From: an uncultured Treponema sp.
GTDB lineage: Bacteria; Spirochaetota; Spirochaetia; Treponematales; Treponemataceae
Assembly: GCA_937902125.1 (NCBI GenBank)
Contig: CALDIB010000040.1
Span: forward strand, 1 to 56,437
Reading direction: 5' to 3'
Length of the DNA stretch: 56,437 nucleotides
The notes under the pieces are model-generated. The model saw only the letters and a list, made by a program, of their open reading frames with translations. It ran no database searches and was not told the DNA's origin. The translations under genes were made by a program, and so were the position numbers. Below are positions 23,112 through 32,092 of this stretch, piece by piece (the first letter of the stretch is position 1; each line of letters opens with the position of its first letter).

Positions 23112-25694
23112 ATGAACCAAGACAAAATGACAATAAAAGCGATGGACGCTCTTCAAGAGGCTTCCAGCATAGCCCGCCAGAACGACCACGCGGAAATTAC
23201 AAACGAACATATTCTCATCGCTCTTTTGGAGCAAAAGGACGGAATCATTTCGCCATTGGTGGAACGAATTGGCATGGACGCCGGCGCTTTGGCTGGCGAG
23301 GCCCGCCGCCTTTTGGACAGCCTTCCCCGTGTAAGCGGAGCGGCAAACCTTACGCTGTCCCAGGCCGCGCAAAGAACGCTGGCCAAGGCCGAATCCGAAA
23401 TGGATTCCTTAAAGGACGAATATCTTTCAACCGAGCACTTGCTTTTGGCCATGACCCAAAATTCCGACAAGGCTGCGGAGCTTTTAAAGGCGCGGGGAGT
23501 CAGCCGCGATTCCATCATGGCGGCGTTAAAAGACTTGCGTGGCTCCAGCAAGGTTGACTCAAACGACCCTGAAAGTTCAATGCGAAGCCTTGAAAAATAT
23601 TGCTCCGACCTTACAAGCCTTGCCCGCCAAGACAAGATTGACCCGGTAATCGGCCGGGACGAAGAGATTAGGCGGGTGATGCAAGTTTTAAGCCGCAGGA
23701 CAAAAAACAATCCTGTGTTGATAGGCGAGCCCGGCGTTGGAAAGACCGCGGTTGTGGAAGGCCTTGCCCGCAGAATAGCAAGCGGCGACGTTCCCGAAAG
23801 TCTAAAAGGAAAGCGTCTTTTGTCGTTGGATATGGGCGCCTTGGTGGCCGGAGCCAAATACAAGGGAGAATTTGAAGAGCGCCTTAAGGCCGTTATAAAC
23901 GAGGTGAAGAAGGCTGACGGAAAAATAATTTTGTTCATCGACGAACTTCACACAATCGTAGGCGCGGGCGGCGGTTCGGACGGCTCCACCAACGCGGCCA
24001 ACCTTTTAAAGCCAGCCTTGGCCAGAGGCGAGCTTAGGGCCATTGGCGCCACAACCCTTGACGAATACAGAAAATACATCGAAAAAGATCCGGCGCTTGA
24101 AAGGCGCTTTCAGCAAGTGTTTTGCGCCGAGCCCAGCGTTGAGGACACCATCGCCATTTTGCGGGGCCTTAGGGAAAAATATGAAATCCACCACGGCGTC
24201 CGCATTGAAGACGAGGCGCTTGTGTCTGCGGCCATTCTTTCAAACCGCTATATCACCAACCGCTTTTTGCCTGACAAGGCCATTGACTTGGTGGACGAAG
24301 CGGCCAGCCGGCTTAAAATGGAAATAGAAAGCCAGCCCACTGAACTTGACCAAATTGAGCGGAAAATTTTGCAGCTTCAAATAGAAAAGCAGTCTCTTGT
24401 AAAGGAAGACGACGAGGCAAGCCTTGAGCGCCTTGCCAAGCTTGAAAAGGAATTGGCGGAAATTTCCGGAAAGCGGGACGCCATGAAATTGCAGTGGCAA
24501 AACGAAAAGACGCAAATTGGAAAGTCCAGGGAACTTAAGGAAAAGCTTGAGGCCGCCCGCTTTGACGAGGAAAAATACACCCGCCAAGGAAATTTGGAAA
24601 AGGCCGCCGAACTAAAATATTCCACAATTCCTAATTTGGAAAAGGAACTTAAGGCCGCGGAAGAAAAAGACAAGGAAAGCGGCGGGCAAGGCGCCTCCCT
24701 TTTGCGGCAAGAAGTTACGGAAGAGGACATCGCCCGCGTGGTTTCTTCTTGGACAGGAATTCCTGTGGCCAAGATGATGAGTTCCGAAAAAGAAAAATAC
24801 ATTCGCCTTGAGGACGAGCTTCACAAGCGGGTGATTGGACAGGACGACGCGGTTCAAGTTGTGAGCGACGCCATTCGCCGAAACAGAAGCGGCTTGAGCG
24901 ATCCCAACAAGCCCCTTGGCTCCTTCCTTTTTATAGGTCCCACCGGCGTTGGAAAAACAGAACTTGCGAAAACTTTGGCGGACTTTTTGTTCAACGACGA
25001 AAAATCTTTGACCAGAATCGACATGAGCGAATACATGGAAAAGTTTTCAGTAAGCCGTTTGATTGGAGCGCCTCCGGGATATGTGGGCTACGATGAAGGC
25101 GGCCAGTTGACCGAAGCCGTCCGCCGCCGTCCTTACAGCGTTGTTCTTTTTGACGAAATAGAAAAAGCGCATCCCGACGTTTTTAATGTTTTGCTTCAGG
25201 TTCTGGACGACGGCCGCTTGACCGACGGACAAGGCCGCCTTGTGGACTTTAAGAACGCCATAATAATTATGACCAGCAATTTGGGAAGCGAGCTTATCTT
25301 GGACGCAGACAGCGAGCAAAAAATGATTGAGGCAAAAGAAAAAATCAGCGGCTTGCTCAAGGCTTCCTTCAAGCCGGAATTTTTAAACCGCATTGACGAA
25401 ATAGTAATGTTCGGCCGCCTTGACAAGTCTTGCATCGCGGGCATTGTCCAAAACCAGCTTGGCCGCGTGGCAAGCCGTTTGAGCGGCAGGCGCATTAAGC
25501 TTGAATTTGACCAAAGCGCCGCGGACTTCCTTGCCCAAAAGGGCTACGATCCGGCCTTTGGAGCGCGGCCTGTAAAGCGGGCCATTCAAACTTATGTGGA
25601 AAACCCGCTGGCAAAAGAAATCTTGGCTGGAAAATTTACTGACGGCTCTGTGATTAAGGCCAGCGCCGGCGAAGATGAAATTATATTTTCGTGA
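23112..25694 (+). CDS. clpB: ATP-dependent disaggregase ClpB
   Basis: An 860-residue AAA+ chaperone of normal length. Order: N-terminal Clp repeat domain (1-145); AAA1 with Walker A GEPGVGKTAVVEG and Walker B ILFIDELHTIVGAGG; the coiled-coil middle domain (about 400-525); AAA2 with GPTGVGKTELAKT, VLFDEIEKAHPDV and a SRLIGAPPGYVGYDEGG pore loop; and a D2-small C-terminal domain. It rescues aggregated proteins with DnaK. The start codon follows an AAAGG only 1 nt away, too close for a Shine-Dalgarno; the promoter position suggests a leaderless mRNA. The 3' end overlaps convergent rlmJ by 14 nt. Confidence 0.97.
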   Translation: MNQDKMTIKAMDALQEASSIARQNDHAEITNEHILIALLEQKDGIISPLVERIGMDAGALAGEARRLLDSLPRVSGAANLTLSQAAQRTLAKAESEMDSLKDEYLSTEHLLLAMTQNSDKAAELLKARGVSRDSIMAALKDLRGSSKVDSNDPESSMRSLEKYCSDLTSLARQDKIDPVIGRDEEIRRVMQVLSRRTKNNPVLIGEPGVGKTAVVEGLARRIASGDVPESLKGKRLLSLDMGALVAGAKYKGEFEERLKAVINEVKKADGKIILFIDELHTIVGAGGGSDGSTNAANLLKPALARGELRAIGATTLDEYRKYIEKDPALERRFQQVFCAEPSVEDTIAILRGLREKYEIHHGVRIEDEALVSAAILSNRYITNRFLPDKAIDLVDEAASRLKMEIESQPTELDQIERKILQLQIEKQSLVKEDDEASLERLAKLEKELAEISGKRDAMKLQWQNEKTQIGKSRELKEKLEAARFDEEKYTRQGNLEKAAELKYSTIPNLEKELKAAEEKDKESGGQGASLLRQEVTEEDIARVVSSWTGIPVAKMMSSEKEKYIRLEDELHKRVIGQDDAVQVVSDAIRRNRSGLSDPNKPLGSFLFIGPTGVGKTELAKTLADFLFNDEKSLTRIDMSEYMEKFSVSRLIGAPPGYVGYDEGGQLTEAVRRRPYSVVLFDEIEKAHPDVFNVLLQVLDDGRLTDGQGRLVDFKNAIIIMTSNLGSELILDADSEQKMIEAKEKISGLLKASFKPEFLNRIDEIVMFGRLDKSCIAGIVQNQLGRVASRLSGRRIKLEFDQSAADFLAQKGYDPAFGARPVKRAIQTYVENPLAKEILAGKFTDGSVIKASAGEDEIIFS

Positions 25695-26673
25695 TGGAAT
25701 GCCCGTTGTTTGGAAAAAAGCTTAAGGCTTGGTCCAATTCTTGGTCAAGCTTCCAAGGCGCGTTTATCACAAGGATTCCGCTTCCGTAAAGGCGCGGGGG
25801 GCTTGAGCCTTCCGAGTCTTTGGCGGCGGCGTTGTCCTTTAGGCTTCGTTCCGTGTGGCTTTGGGGATTGTCGGCCAAAAGTTCCGCCCTTAAAATTTCA
25901 GTGTTGGGGTTTTGCCTTTTTGCCGAATCAATGACGGCCAAAATCATGCTTTCAATTTCCGCCGACCGGTAGGCCAAGAGGGGGTGCCAAATCATTATGA
26001 TTCCCGCGCTCCATTTTTTGTGGACCGCCGCGACAGTTTTTTGAACGGCCTCGTAGTCGCTTTTTTCTTCGTAGCTGGGATCAATCAAAACTCCGCCCCG
26101 CTTTATTTTGGGCGGCGTTTGTGAAAGCAAGTTTTTAAGTCCGTCTTGCTTTAGAATTTGCGTACGAACTTTTGTTCGCCCTCCGCTGCTGCCGGCCTCT
26201 TTTTGCTCGGGCAAAAAACTGCCTTTTGGCCCAAAATTGTTCGCCTTATCTTGCCTTTGGCAATTTTCTTTTAGTCTTTCAAATTCCCCGGGGTGCAGCT
26301 CGCAAATGGAATGAAAGCAGTCCTTTCTTAAAAAAGCGCGTTCAATTAAGGGCGAGCCTGGATACAAGTCCATCTTTAAATACGGGCCGACAAAGTCAAG
26401 ATATTTTTTTAGCGCCAAAGGAATTTCTTTTTTTCCTTCTTGGCCTAAAAAGTTTTGGCAAAAAGAAGCGAGGCTTAAAATTCCTTTTTGGGCTTCGCCG
26501 GTTTTTTGCGCCTTTTCTCCGTTTAAGGAATAAAGGCCGCTTCCCCCGTGGGTGTCAAAAAAAGAGTAGGGCGCGCCCTTTTGGTTCAGCTTTTCCAAAA
26601 TCCCAATGAGCGCCATGTGCTTTAAAATGTCGGCGTGGTTTCCCGCGTGAAAGGCGTGCAAGTAGCTTAGCAT
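25681..26673 (-). CDS. rlmJ: 23S rRNA (adenine-2030-N6)-methyltransferase
   Basis: A 330-residue protein with the RlmJ N-terminal signature MLSYLHAFHAGNHADILKH, then FFDTHGGSGLYSL (SAM motif region), PGSPLIERAFLR, and the catalytic DPSYEEKSDY (DPPY-type motif with Ser for the second Pro), followed by WHPLLAYRS. It methylates 23S rRNA in the peptidyl-transferase region. It is somewhat longer than E. coli RlmJ (about 280) owing to a loop with QKEAGSSGGRTK. It starts 2 nt after the aldo/keto reductase stop. Confidence 0.92.
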   Translation of the reverse strand: MLSYLHAFHAGNHADILKHMALIGILEKLNQKGAPYSFFDTHGGSGLYSLNGEKAQKTGEAQKGILSLASFCQNFLGQEGKKEIPLALKKYLDFVGPYLKMDLYPGSPLIERAFLRKDCFHSICELHPGEFERLKENCQRQDKANNFGPKGSFLPEQKEAGSSGGRTKVRTQILKQDGLKNLLSQTPPKIKRGGVLIDPSYEEKSDYEAVQKTVAAVHKKWSAGIIMIWHPLLAYRSAEIESMILAVIDSAKRQNPNTEILRAELLADNPQSHTERSLKDNAAAKDSEGSSPPRLYGSGILVINAPWKLDQELDQALSFFPNNGHSITKI

Positions 26674-26675
26674 TG

Positions 26676-27680
26676 TCAGTCCGCAGGAGCGATTTTGTCT
26701 ATCGCGTCAAGCTCCTCTTTGCTGAATGTTGTCTTGTTTATGATTTTGACATTTTCCAAAATTTGCTCCGGCTTTGAGGCGCCGATTAAAACGCTTGTTA
26801 TGTCGCCGTCGCGCAAAACCCAGCTCAAGGCCATTTGCGCCAAACTTTGTCCCCGCGCCTTGGCTATTTTGTCAAGGCTTCTGATTTGCTCCATGCGGCT
26901 TGGGGTCAAGTTGCTTTCATTCAAGAAGCGGCCGTCGGTTTTTATGCGGCAGTCTTCCGGGATTCCGTTAAGGTAGCGGTCTGTCAAAAGGCCTTGCGCC
27001 AAAGGACTGAAGCAAACAAGGCCGATTCCTTTTTTGGCCGCCTCGGACTTTAGGCCGCTTTTTTCAATTTCTCTGTCAAAAATTGAATAGCGGATTTGGT
27101 TCACGATAAAGGGGCAGCTGAGGCTTTCCAAAATTTTCGCGGCCTCCAAAGTTGTCGGCAAGTCGTAGTTTGAAATGCCGGCGTATAAGGCTTTTCCCGA
27201 TTGAACGGCTTGCGCGAGGGCGCCCATGGACTCTTCAAGGGGAGTTTCCTTGTCCATTCTGTGATGGTAGAAAATGTCAAAGTATTCAAGGCCGCTTCTT
27301 TTTAGGCTTTGGTCAAGGCTGGCCAACAAGTATTTTCTTGAGCCGTTGTCTCCATAGGGGCCGGGCCACATTCCGTAACCGGCTTTTGTTGTGACAATGA
27401 TTTGGTCGCGGTAGGGCAAAAAATCTTTTTTTAGAATGCGGCCAAAATTTTCTTCCGCGGCCCCGCCTTCAGGCCCGTAATTGTTCGCGATGTCAAAGCA
27501 AGTTATTCCGTTGTCAAAGGCCGCCCGGCACATGGCGCGCATGTTGTCAAAATTTCCGTTGGAGCCAAAATTGTGCCATAGTCCAAGGGAAACTCGGGGA
27601 AGCTTAAGGCCGCTTTTTCCGCAGTGAGGATATTCCATCTTTTGATACCGGTCTTTCGCCGCCAAATAAATTTCGTCCAT
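26676..27680 (-). CDS. yghZ: aldo/keto reductase, YghZ (L-glyceraldehyde-3-phosphate reductase) type
   Basis: A 334-residue NADPH-dependent reductase of the AKR14/Kv-beta-like group. Segments match YghZ closely: CGKSGLKLPRVSLGLWHNFG, FDIANNYGP with catalytic Tyr, TTKAGYGMWPGPYGDNGSRK with catalytic Lys, FYHHRMD with the active His region, and cofactor-binding SVLIGASKPEQILENV. It reduces small toxic aldehydes such as methylglyoxal or L-glyceraldehyde 3-phosphate. The start at 27680 follows GGAGGAGAAT; an upstream in-frame Met has no site. Middle gene of a nadE-yghZ-rlmJ run with a 30-nt gap to nadE. Confidence 0.93.
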   Translation of the reverse strand: MDEIYLAAKDRYQKMEYPHCGKSGLKLPRVSLGLWHNFGSNGNFDNMRAMCRAAFDNGITCFDIANNYGPEGGAAEENFGRILKKDFLPYRDQIIVTTKAGYGMWPGPYGDNGSRKYLLASLDQSLKRSGLEYFDIFYHHRMDKETPLEESMGALAQAVQSGKALYAGISNYDLPTTLEAAKILESLSCPFIVNQIRYSIFDREIEKSGLKSEAAKKGIGLVCFSPLAQGLLTDRYLNGIPEDCRIKTDGRFLNESNLTPSRMEQIRSLDKIAKARGQSLAQMALSWVLRDGDITSVLIGASKPEQILENVKIINKTTFSKEELDAIDKIAPAD

Positions 27681-27710
27681 ATTCTCCTCCGTTTGAGCCA
27701 ATCAAGGCCG

Positions 27711-29684
27711 CTAGTCCAAATCGTTCATTTCTTTTTGCCAAAGGGCTCCGCTGGCGTCGCTGGGCATTCTCCAGTCGCCCCGGGGAGAAAGGCTTACCGT
27801 TCCCACTTTTGCGCTGTCCGGCATGCAGCTTCTTTTGAACTGCTGGCTAAAGAAGCGCGCGTAAAAAGTTTTGAGCCACTTTTTGATTTCCCCTTCGGAA
27901 AAAGAAGCGGTTTTTTCGCCGCTTTCAGTTTTTTGCAAAAAGGCTTTTTTTGCCAAGAAGTAAATTTTTTCCGGGCCAAATCCAAAGCGCGCCATATTGT
28001 ATAAGAAGAAGTCGTGCAACTCGTAAGGGCCCACAAGCTCTTCTGTTTTTTGAGAAATTTTTCCGTCTTTGGGCGGAAGCAGTTCCGGGCTTACAGGCGT
28101 GTTCAAAACATCGTTCAGCGCGGCCTTGAATTTTGGATTGCTGGAACTGTCGGCTTCCCACTGAACCAAGTGGCGGACAAGGGTTTTGGGAATTGAGGCG
28201 TTGACTCCATACATGGACATTTGGTCGCCGTTGTATGTGCACCAGCCCAAGGCCAGCTCTGAAAGGTCTCCCGTTCCCACGACAATGCCGCCGGTCTTGT
28301 TGGCCAAGTCCATAAGGATTTGAGTCCGTTCCCGCGCCTGGGAATTTTCGTAGGCGGCGTCTTTGACGCTTTCGTCGTGGCCAATGTCCTTGAAGTGCTG
28401 GAGAACAGCGGCGGCGATTGAAATTTCTTTTAGCGTCGCTCCCGCCTCTTTTGCCAGCGCCAGCGCGTTTTGATAAGTTCTGTTTGTGGTTCCAAAGCCC
28501 GGCATGGTGACGGCTAAAATTCCCGAGCGGGGAATTTTGCAAAGGTCAAAGGCGCGGCAAGACACAAGCAGCGCCAGCGTTGAATCCAAGCCGCCGCTCA
28601 AGCCGATGACCACGCTCTTGCAGTTCATGTGCCTAAGGCGCTTTGCCAAGCCTTGCGCCTGCAAGGTTAAAACTTCGCGGCAGCGCTCGCCCCGCTTTTC
28701 CTTTTCTTTTGGAACAAAGGGGAGGGGATCGATTTTTCTAAAAAAGAAGGCCGTCTTGTCATAGTCTTTTTCTTTTAGGCGGACTGGAATTTTAAGAAAT
28801 TCTTCGGGAGCCTCTTCCGCTTGGTTTTGGCTGAAAGTGCTGGTCTTGGCGCGTTCAGTTTCAAGCAAAGAAATGTCTATGTCGGCAAAAGTTATTTCGT
28901 TGTTGAAAAGTTCGCTTTGCGCCAAAATTTTTCCGTTTTCGCAAATGATGTTGTGGCCGGCAAAAACCATGTCTTGGCTTGACTCGTCGCTTGAAGCGTC
29001 GGCGTAAACATAGGCGCAAAAAAGCCGCGCCGAAGTTGACTTTGCCAAAAGGCGGCGGTATTCGGCCTTGCCAATTATTTCGTTGGAGGCTGAAAGGTTC
29101 GCTATGACGTTGGCGCCTGAAAGCGCGTGCTTTGTGGAAGGCGGATTTGGCGCCCACAAGTCTTCGCACAGTTCAAAGGCTATTTTTGCCTCCGAGTTTT
29201 CAGGGCAAATTAAAATTTCCCGGCCAAAGGGAACGGCGGGATTTTTTTCTGAAAAATAAAAGGTCTCGTTTTTTTTAAGAGAGGCCTGGCTTGCAAAATG
29301 GCGGCGCTCGTAAAATTCAGAATAGTTTGGAATGAATGTTTTGGGAACAAGCGCGATTATTTTTCCTTTGAACAAAACGGCCGCGGCGTTGTAAAGCGCT
29401 CCGTCTTTTTTTACCGGAAGGCCCACAGCGATTATCATTTCAAGGCCGGAACATTCCTTCGCGATTCGCTCGCATTCTAAGGCGGCCTTTTTTAAAAGGT
29501 TTTCTTGAAAGAACAAGTCGGAGCAAGTGTAGCCTGTCACGCAAAGTTCCGGAAAAACCAAAAGGCTTGCGTCTTTGGCCGCCGCTTGGTTTGCGGCCGT
29601 TATTATTTTTTCAGAGTTGAATTCTGGGTCGGCGACTTTCAGCTCCACGCTGGCGGCCGCCGCGCGAAAATATCCGTGGTTCAT
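27711..29684 (-). CDS. nadE: glutamine-dependent NAD+ synthetase
   Basis: A 657-residue two-domain enzyme. The N-terminal nitrilase-like glutaminase (1-300) has the catalytic Glu in LLVFPELCVTGY, Lys in VPKTFIPN and the Cys nucleophile in AFELCEDLWAP. The C-terminal ATP-pyrophosphatase domain has the PP-loop GLSGGLDSTLAL. It amidates deamido-NAD+ with ammonia from glutamine, the last step of NAD+ synthesis. The -10 box ends 6 nt before the ATG, predicting a leaderless mRNA; no Shine-Dalgarno is present. Confidence 0.96.
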   Translation of the reverse strand: MNHGYFRAAAASVELKVADPEFNSEKIITAANQAAAKDASLLVFPELCVTGYTCSDLFFQENLLKKAALECERIAKECSGLEMIIAVGLPVKKDGALYNAAAVLFKGKIIALVPKTFIPNYSEFYERRHFASQASLKKNETFYFSEKNPAVPFGREILICPENSEAKIAFELCEDLWAPNPPSTKHALSGANVIANLSASNEIIGKAEYRRLLAKSTSARLFCAYVYADASSDESSQDMVFAGHNIICENGKILAQSELFNNEITFADIDISLLETERAKTSTFSQNQAEEAPEEFLKIPVRLKEKDYDKTAFFFRKIDPLPFVPKEKEKRGERCREVLTLQAQGLAKRLRHMNCKSVVIGLSGGLDSTLALLVSCRAFDLCKIPRSGILAVTMPGFGTTNRTYQNALALAKEAGATLKEISIAAAVLQHFKDIGHDESVKDAAYENSQARERTQILMDLANKTGGIVVGTGDLSELALGWCTYNGDQMSMYGVNASIPKTLVRHLVQWEADSSSNPKFKAALNDVLNTPVSPELLPPKDGKISQKTEELVGPYELHDFFLYNMARFGFGPEKIYFLAKKAFLQKTESGEKTASFSEGEIKKWLKTFYARFFSQQFKRSCMPDSAKVGTVSLSPRGDWRMPSDASGALWQKEMNDLD

Positions 29685-29690
29685 AAACGC

Positions 29691-29719
29691 ATTCTACCAT
29701 AGGGCGGGCTCGTGGTCAA
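29691..29719 (-). promoter_or_regulatory. nadE promoter, predicted leaderless
   Basis: Minus strand: TTGACC (29719-29714), 17-bp spacer, TAGAAT (29696-29691). Predicted start coincides with the A of the ATG at 29684. Confidence 0.75.
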
Positions 29720-29727
29720 CGCCGCCC

Positions 29728-31989
29728 TTAACGGATTTCTTCGCCTGGGTTTTTAAGCGCCTTTTTGTTTTTATACATAATTGCGTCCGCCCTGTCAAAG
29801 ACCGCGGCGACTTTTTTGTCTTGCCCTTGAACAAAGTCCGAGATTCCAGCCGCCACCACGACTCTTCCCAGCGCCTTGTTCCTTTTTGAAGTTTTGGAAA
29901 GCTCTTCCATAATAGTCTTTCTGTTCTCGTAGTCTTCGCCGATTAAGACAGCCGTAAACTCGTCGCCGCCGATTCTAAAAACCGGGCTTCTCTTAAAATG
30001 CGCGCAAATCACGCTGCTTGCCCCGCGTATCCAGTCGTCTCCTGCCTTGTGGCCTTGGGTATCGTTCACCGTCTTTAAGCCGTTTACGTCGCAAACAACG
30101 ACAGAAAAATTTAAGGCTTCGTCAGCGGCGGCGCTTTCTATGCGCTTGTTCAACTGGTCTTCATATTCAATGTAAGCCCTTTTGCTTTTTACGCCTGTAA
30201 GGGAATCCCGTTCCGCCATGGCCCTGATGCGGCCAATCTCTTCTCTGCGCTCTGAATCCCTGTCCCGCATTATTACAAAGTTTGACGCCAAAGTTCCAAT
30301 GGCAAGAACAAAGAGGGCCACCACCACAAGGGCGCTTTGAAAGTTCGCGGCTTGAATTTTTTTAAGGGATTCGCTTATGTATGAGGAGGCGCGCGCGTAG
30401 TATTCTGGAACGCCGCTTTCTTGCAGGCGTTGAATGTAAAGGTTTATGTTCAAAAGCGCGCCGTCCACCGCGTTCTTGTTGGCCTTGACCATCCAAATGA
30501 AGGCCATGCTCAGTATCAGCGCCAAAAGCACAATCCAAACGACTACGGAGCGGCCAAAAAGTCCTTCCTTGTCTTTTTTTAGAATTCTGTGAAAGAAAAT
30601 TATTCCCAAAATCGACCAAGCGGTGAACAAAAAGTACGACTCTTTTGCCAGCGCCGCCTCCGAGAAAATGTTGGGCAAAATCAAGAAGGCGAAAAAGGCG
30701 ACCATGATTGCTGTTCCCAAAAATCCCGTGACGGTTTCTTTGGTCTTTCTTTCCTTGCGGGCCAAATTCCAAGCGGCAAAAGAAAGAAATCCGTAAATGA
30801 TTGTGGCGCCGATTGTGGTCACGTCAACAATCCAGCCGATTGCCGTGCGGCCAAAAAATGGAATGACGGCGGAAATTGCCATTATGGCCCAAACCGCCCG
30901 CTGGGGAATGGATTTTTTTGACAGGAATGAAAGCCGCTTGTCGATGACCGAATCTTTTGAAAGCGCGAACAAGAGGCGGCTTACGGCGGTTATGTTTCCG
31001 ATAAGGCTTGTGACTATAAGCGCGAAGAGGGCCATGAACAAAATTTTCACGCCAACGTCGCCCAGCCTGCTTTGAGCCGCGAAAAAAATGGGAATGCTTT
31101 TTATCCCGTTCATTTGCTTTAGGCTTTTAACATATTCAAACCAGTTGGCGCATCCGTTGGGGCGGGCGCTTGCGGAAAGAAAAATTATCAGGGCGTAGAG
31201 GACAAAAGTCGCGGCCAATGAAAGGCCTAAAATTCTTCCGGTCTTTTTGTGGGAAAAAGAAAATTCCCTTGCGGAGTTTGAAATGTTTTCAAAGCCGATG
31301 AAGGCCCAAGGAGAAATCAGCGCTATCTTTAAAATTTGCAGGATTGGATTTTTTCCCTCTTGGCCTTCGCTTCCGTCGCCGGGAGAAAAGAAGGGGCCGC
31401 TCAAAAGCTCTTGGCTTCCGCCTTTTTTCATCGCAGAAAAAAAGCAAAAGGCTATTTCCGCCATAAGGGAAAGAATCAAAAGAATCATAAGAATTTCAGC
31501 GGCCTTTTTTGACTTTGAGCACAAGAGGCCCGCCAAAAGAATGGCGCTTATTGAAAGCAGCGCCTCAAAAATGTAGACGGTGTATCCAAAAATCGTGTAG
31601 CGGGGGCCGGCCATGAAAAAGTCGCCCAAAAGGTATCTAAAGAAAAGGGGAATGCTAGTGGCGTTGGCCCAAAAAATGGCCATGTATGTAAGGAACAAAA
31701 ACCAAGCTGTGATAAAGCCAAAGTCGTGGCCCAACGACTCTTTTGTGTAAGCGTAGGCTCCTCCCTCCGAATGGTAAAGGCCCATCAGGTAGCGGTAGCT
31801 TTGGCTTACAATCAGCATGATCGCGGTTCCGGCCAAAAGGCCCAAAACGCTTCCCAGGGGGCCGGCCAAGGCGAGATAAGTGTTGCTGGTGATGACATAA
31901 GAGCCCCAGCCGATTCCGCTTCCCACAGAAAAGGCCCACGCGCCCAAAGGCGAAAGATAGTCCTTCAACTCAACTTGCTTTTCTTCCAT
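29728..31989 (-). CDS. APC-family amino acid permease fused to a GGDEF diguanylate cyclase
   Basis: A 753-residue protein. Residues 1 to about 480 form an APC-superfamily permease (SVGSGIGWGSYVITSNTY, helix 1 with the substrate-binding Gly-rich break; SEGGAYAYTKESLG; PWAFIGFENISNSAREF). Then come a helix, a short extracytoplasmic loop (about 60 residues), another helix and a GGDEF domain (about 590-745) with DSLTG, RIGGDEF near 672-678 and a C-terminal DRADAIMYKNKKAL. The catalytic GGDEF is intact; no RxxD inhibitory site precedes it. Likely couples amino acid binding or transport to cyclic di-GMP synthesis. Start 31989 is chosen from the promoter; no Shine-Dalgarno. Confidence 0.88.
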   Translation of the reverse strand: MEEKQVELKDYLSPLGAWAFSVGSGIGWGSYVITSNTYLALAGPLGSVLGLLAGTAIMLIVSQSYRYLMGLYHSEGGAYAYTKESLGHDFGFITAWFLFLTYMAIFWANATSIPLFFRYLLGDFFMAGPRYTIFGYTVYIFEALLSISAILLAGLLCSKSKKAAEILMILLILSLMAEIAFCFFSAMKKGGSQELLSGPFFSPGDGSEGQEGKNPILQILKIALISPWAFIGFENISNSAREFSFSHKKTGRILGLSLAATFVLYALIIFLSASARPNGCANWFEYVKSLKQMNGIKSIPIFFAAQSRLGDVGVKILFMALFALIVTSLIGNITAVSRLLFALSKDSVIDKRLSFLSKKSIPQRAVWAIMAISAVIPFFGRTAIGWIVDVTTIGATIIYGFLSFAAWNLARKERKTKETVTGFLGTAIMVAFFAFLILPNIFSEAALAKESYFLFTAWSILGIIFFHRILKKDKEGLFGRSVVVWIVLLALILSMAFIWMVKANKNAVDGALLNINLYIQRLQESGVPEYYARASSYISESLKKIQAANFQSALVVVALFVLAIGTLASNFVIMRDRDSERREEIGRIRAMAERDSLTGVKSKRAYIEYEDQLNKRIESAAADEALNFSVVVCDVNGLKTVNDTQGHKAGDDWIRGASSVICAHFKRSPVFRIGGDEFTAVLIGEDYENRKTIMEELSKTSKRNKALGRVVVAAGISDFVQGQDKKVAAVFDRADAIMYKNKKALKNPGEEIR

Positions 31990-31997
31990 AAACAATA

Positions 31998-32026
31998 ATT
32001 GTATCACACTTTTTGCCATATTGCTA
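31998..32026 (-). promoter_or_regulatory. promoter of the permease-GGDEF gene, 2-nt leader
   Basis: Minus strand: TAGCAA (32026-32021), 17-bp spacer, extended -10 TGA-TACAAT (TACAAT at 32003-31998). Predicted start near 31991, two bases before the ATG. Confidence 0.6.
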
Positions 32027-32034
32027 GACAAGCA

Positions 32035-32063
32035 TTGAACATAACGGCTCAATTTGATAGAAT
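32035..32063 (+). promoter_or_regulatory. tyrS promoter
   Basis: TTGAAC (32035-32040), 17-bp spacer, TAGAAT (32058-32063). A leader of about 23 nt carries GGAGGA. No T-box leader is present. Confidence 0.75.
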
Positions 32064-32092
32064 GACAATTCATTACTGGAGGATAAGGTTAG

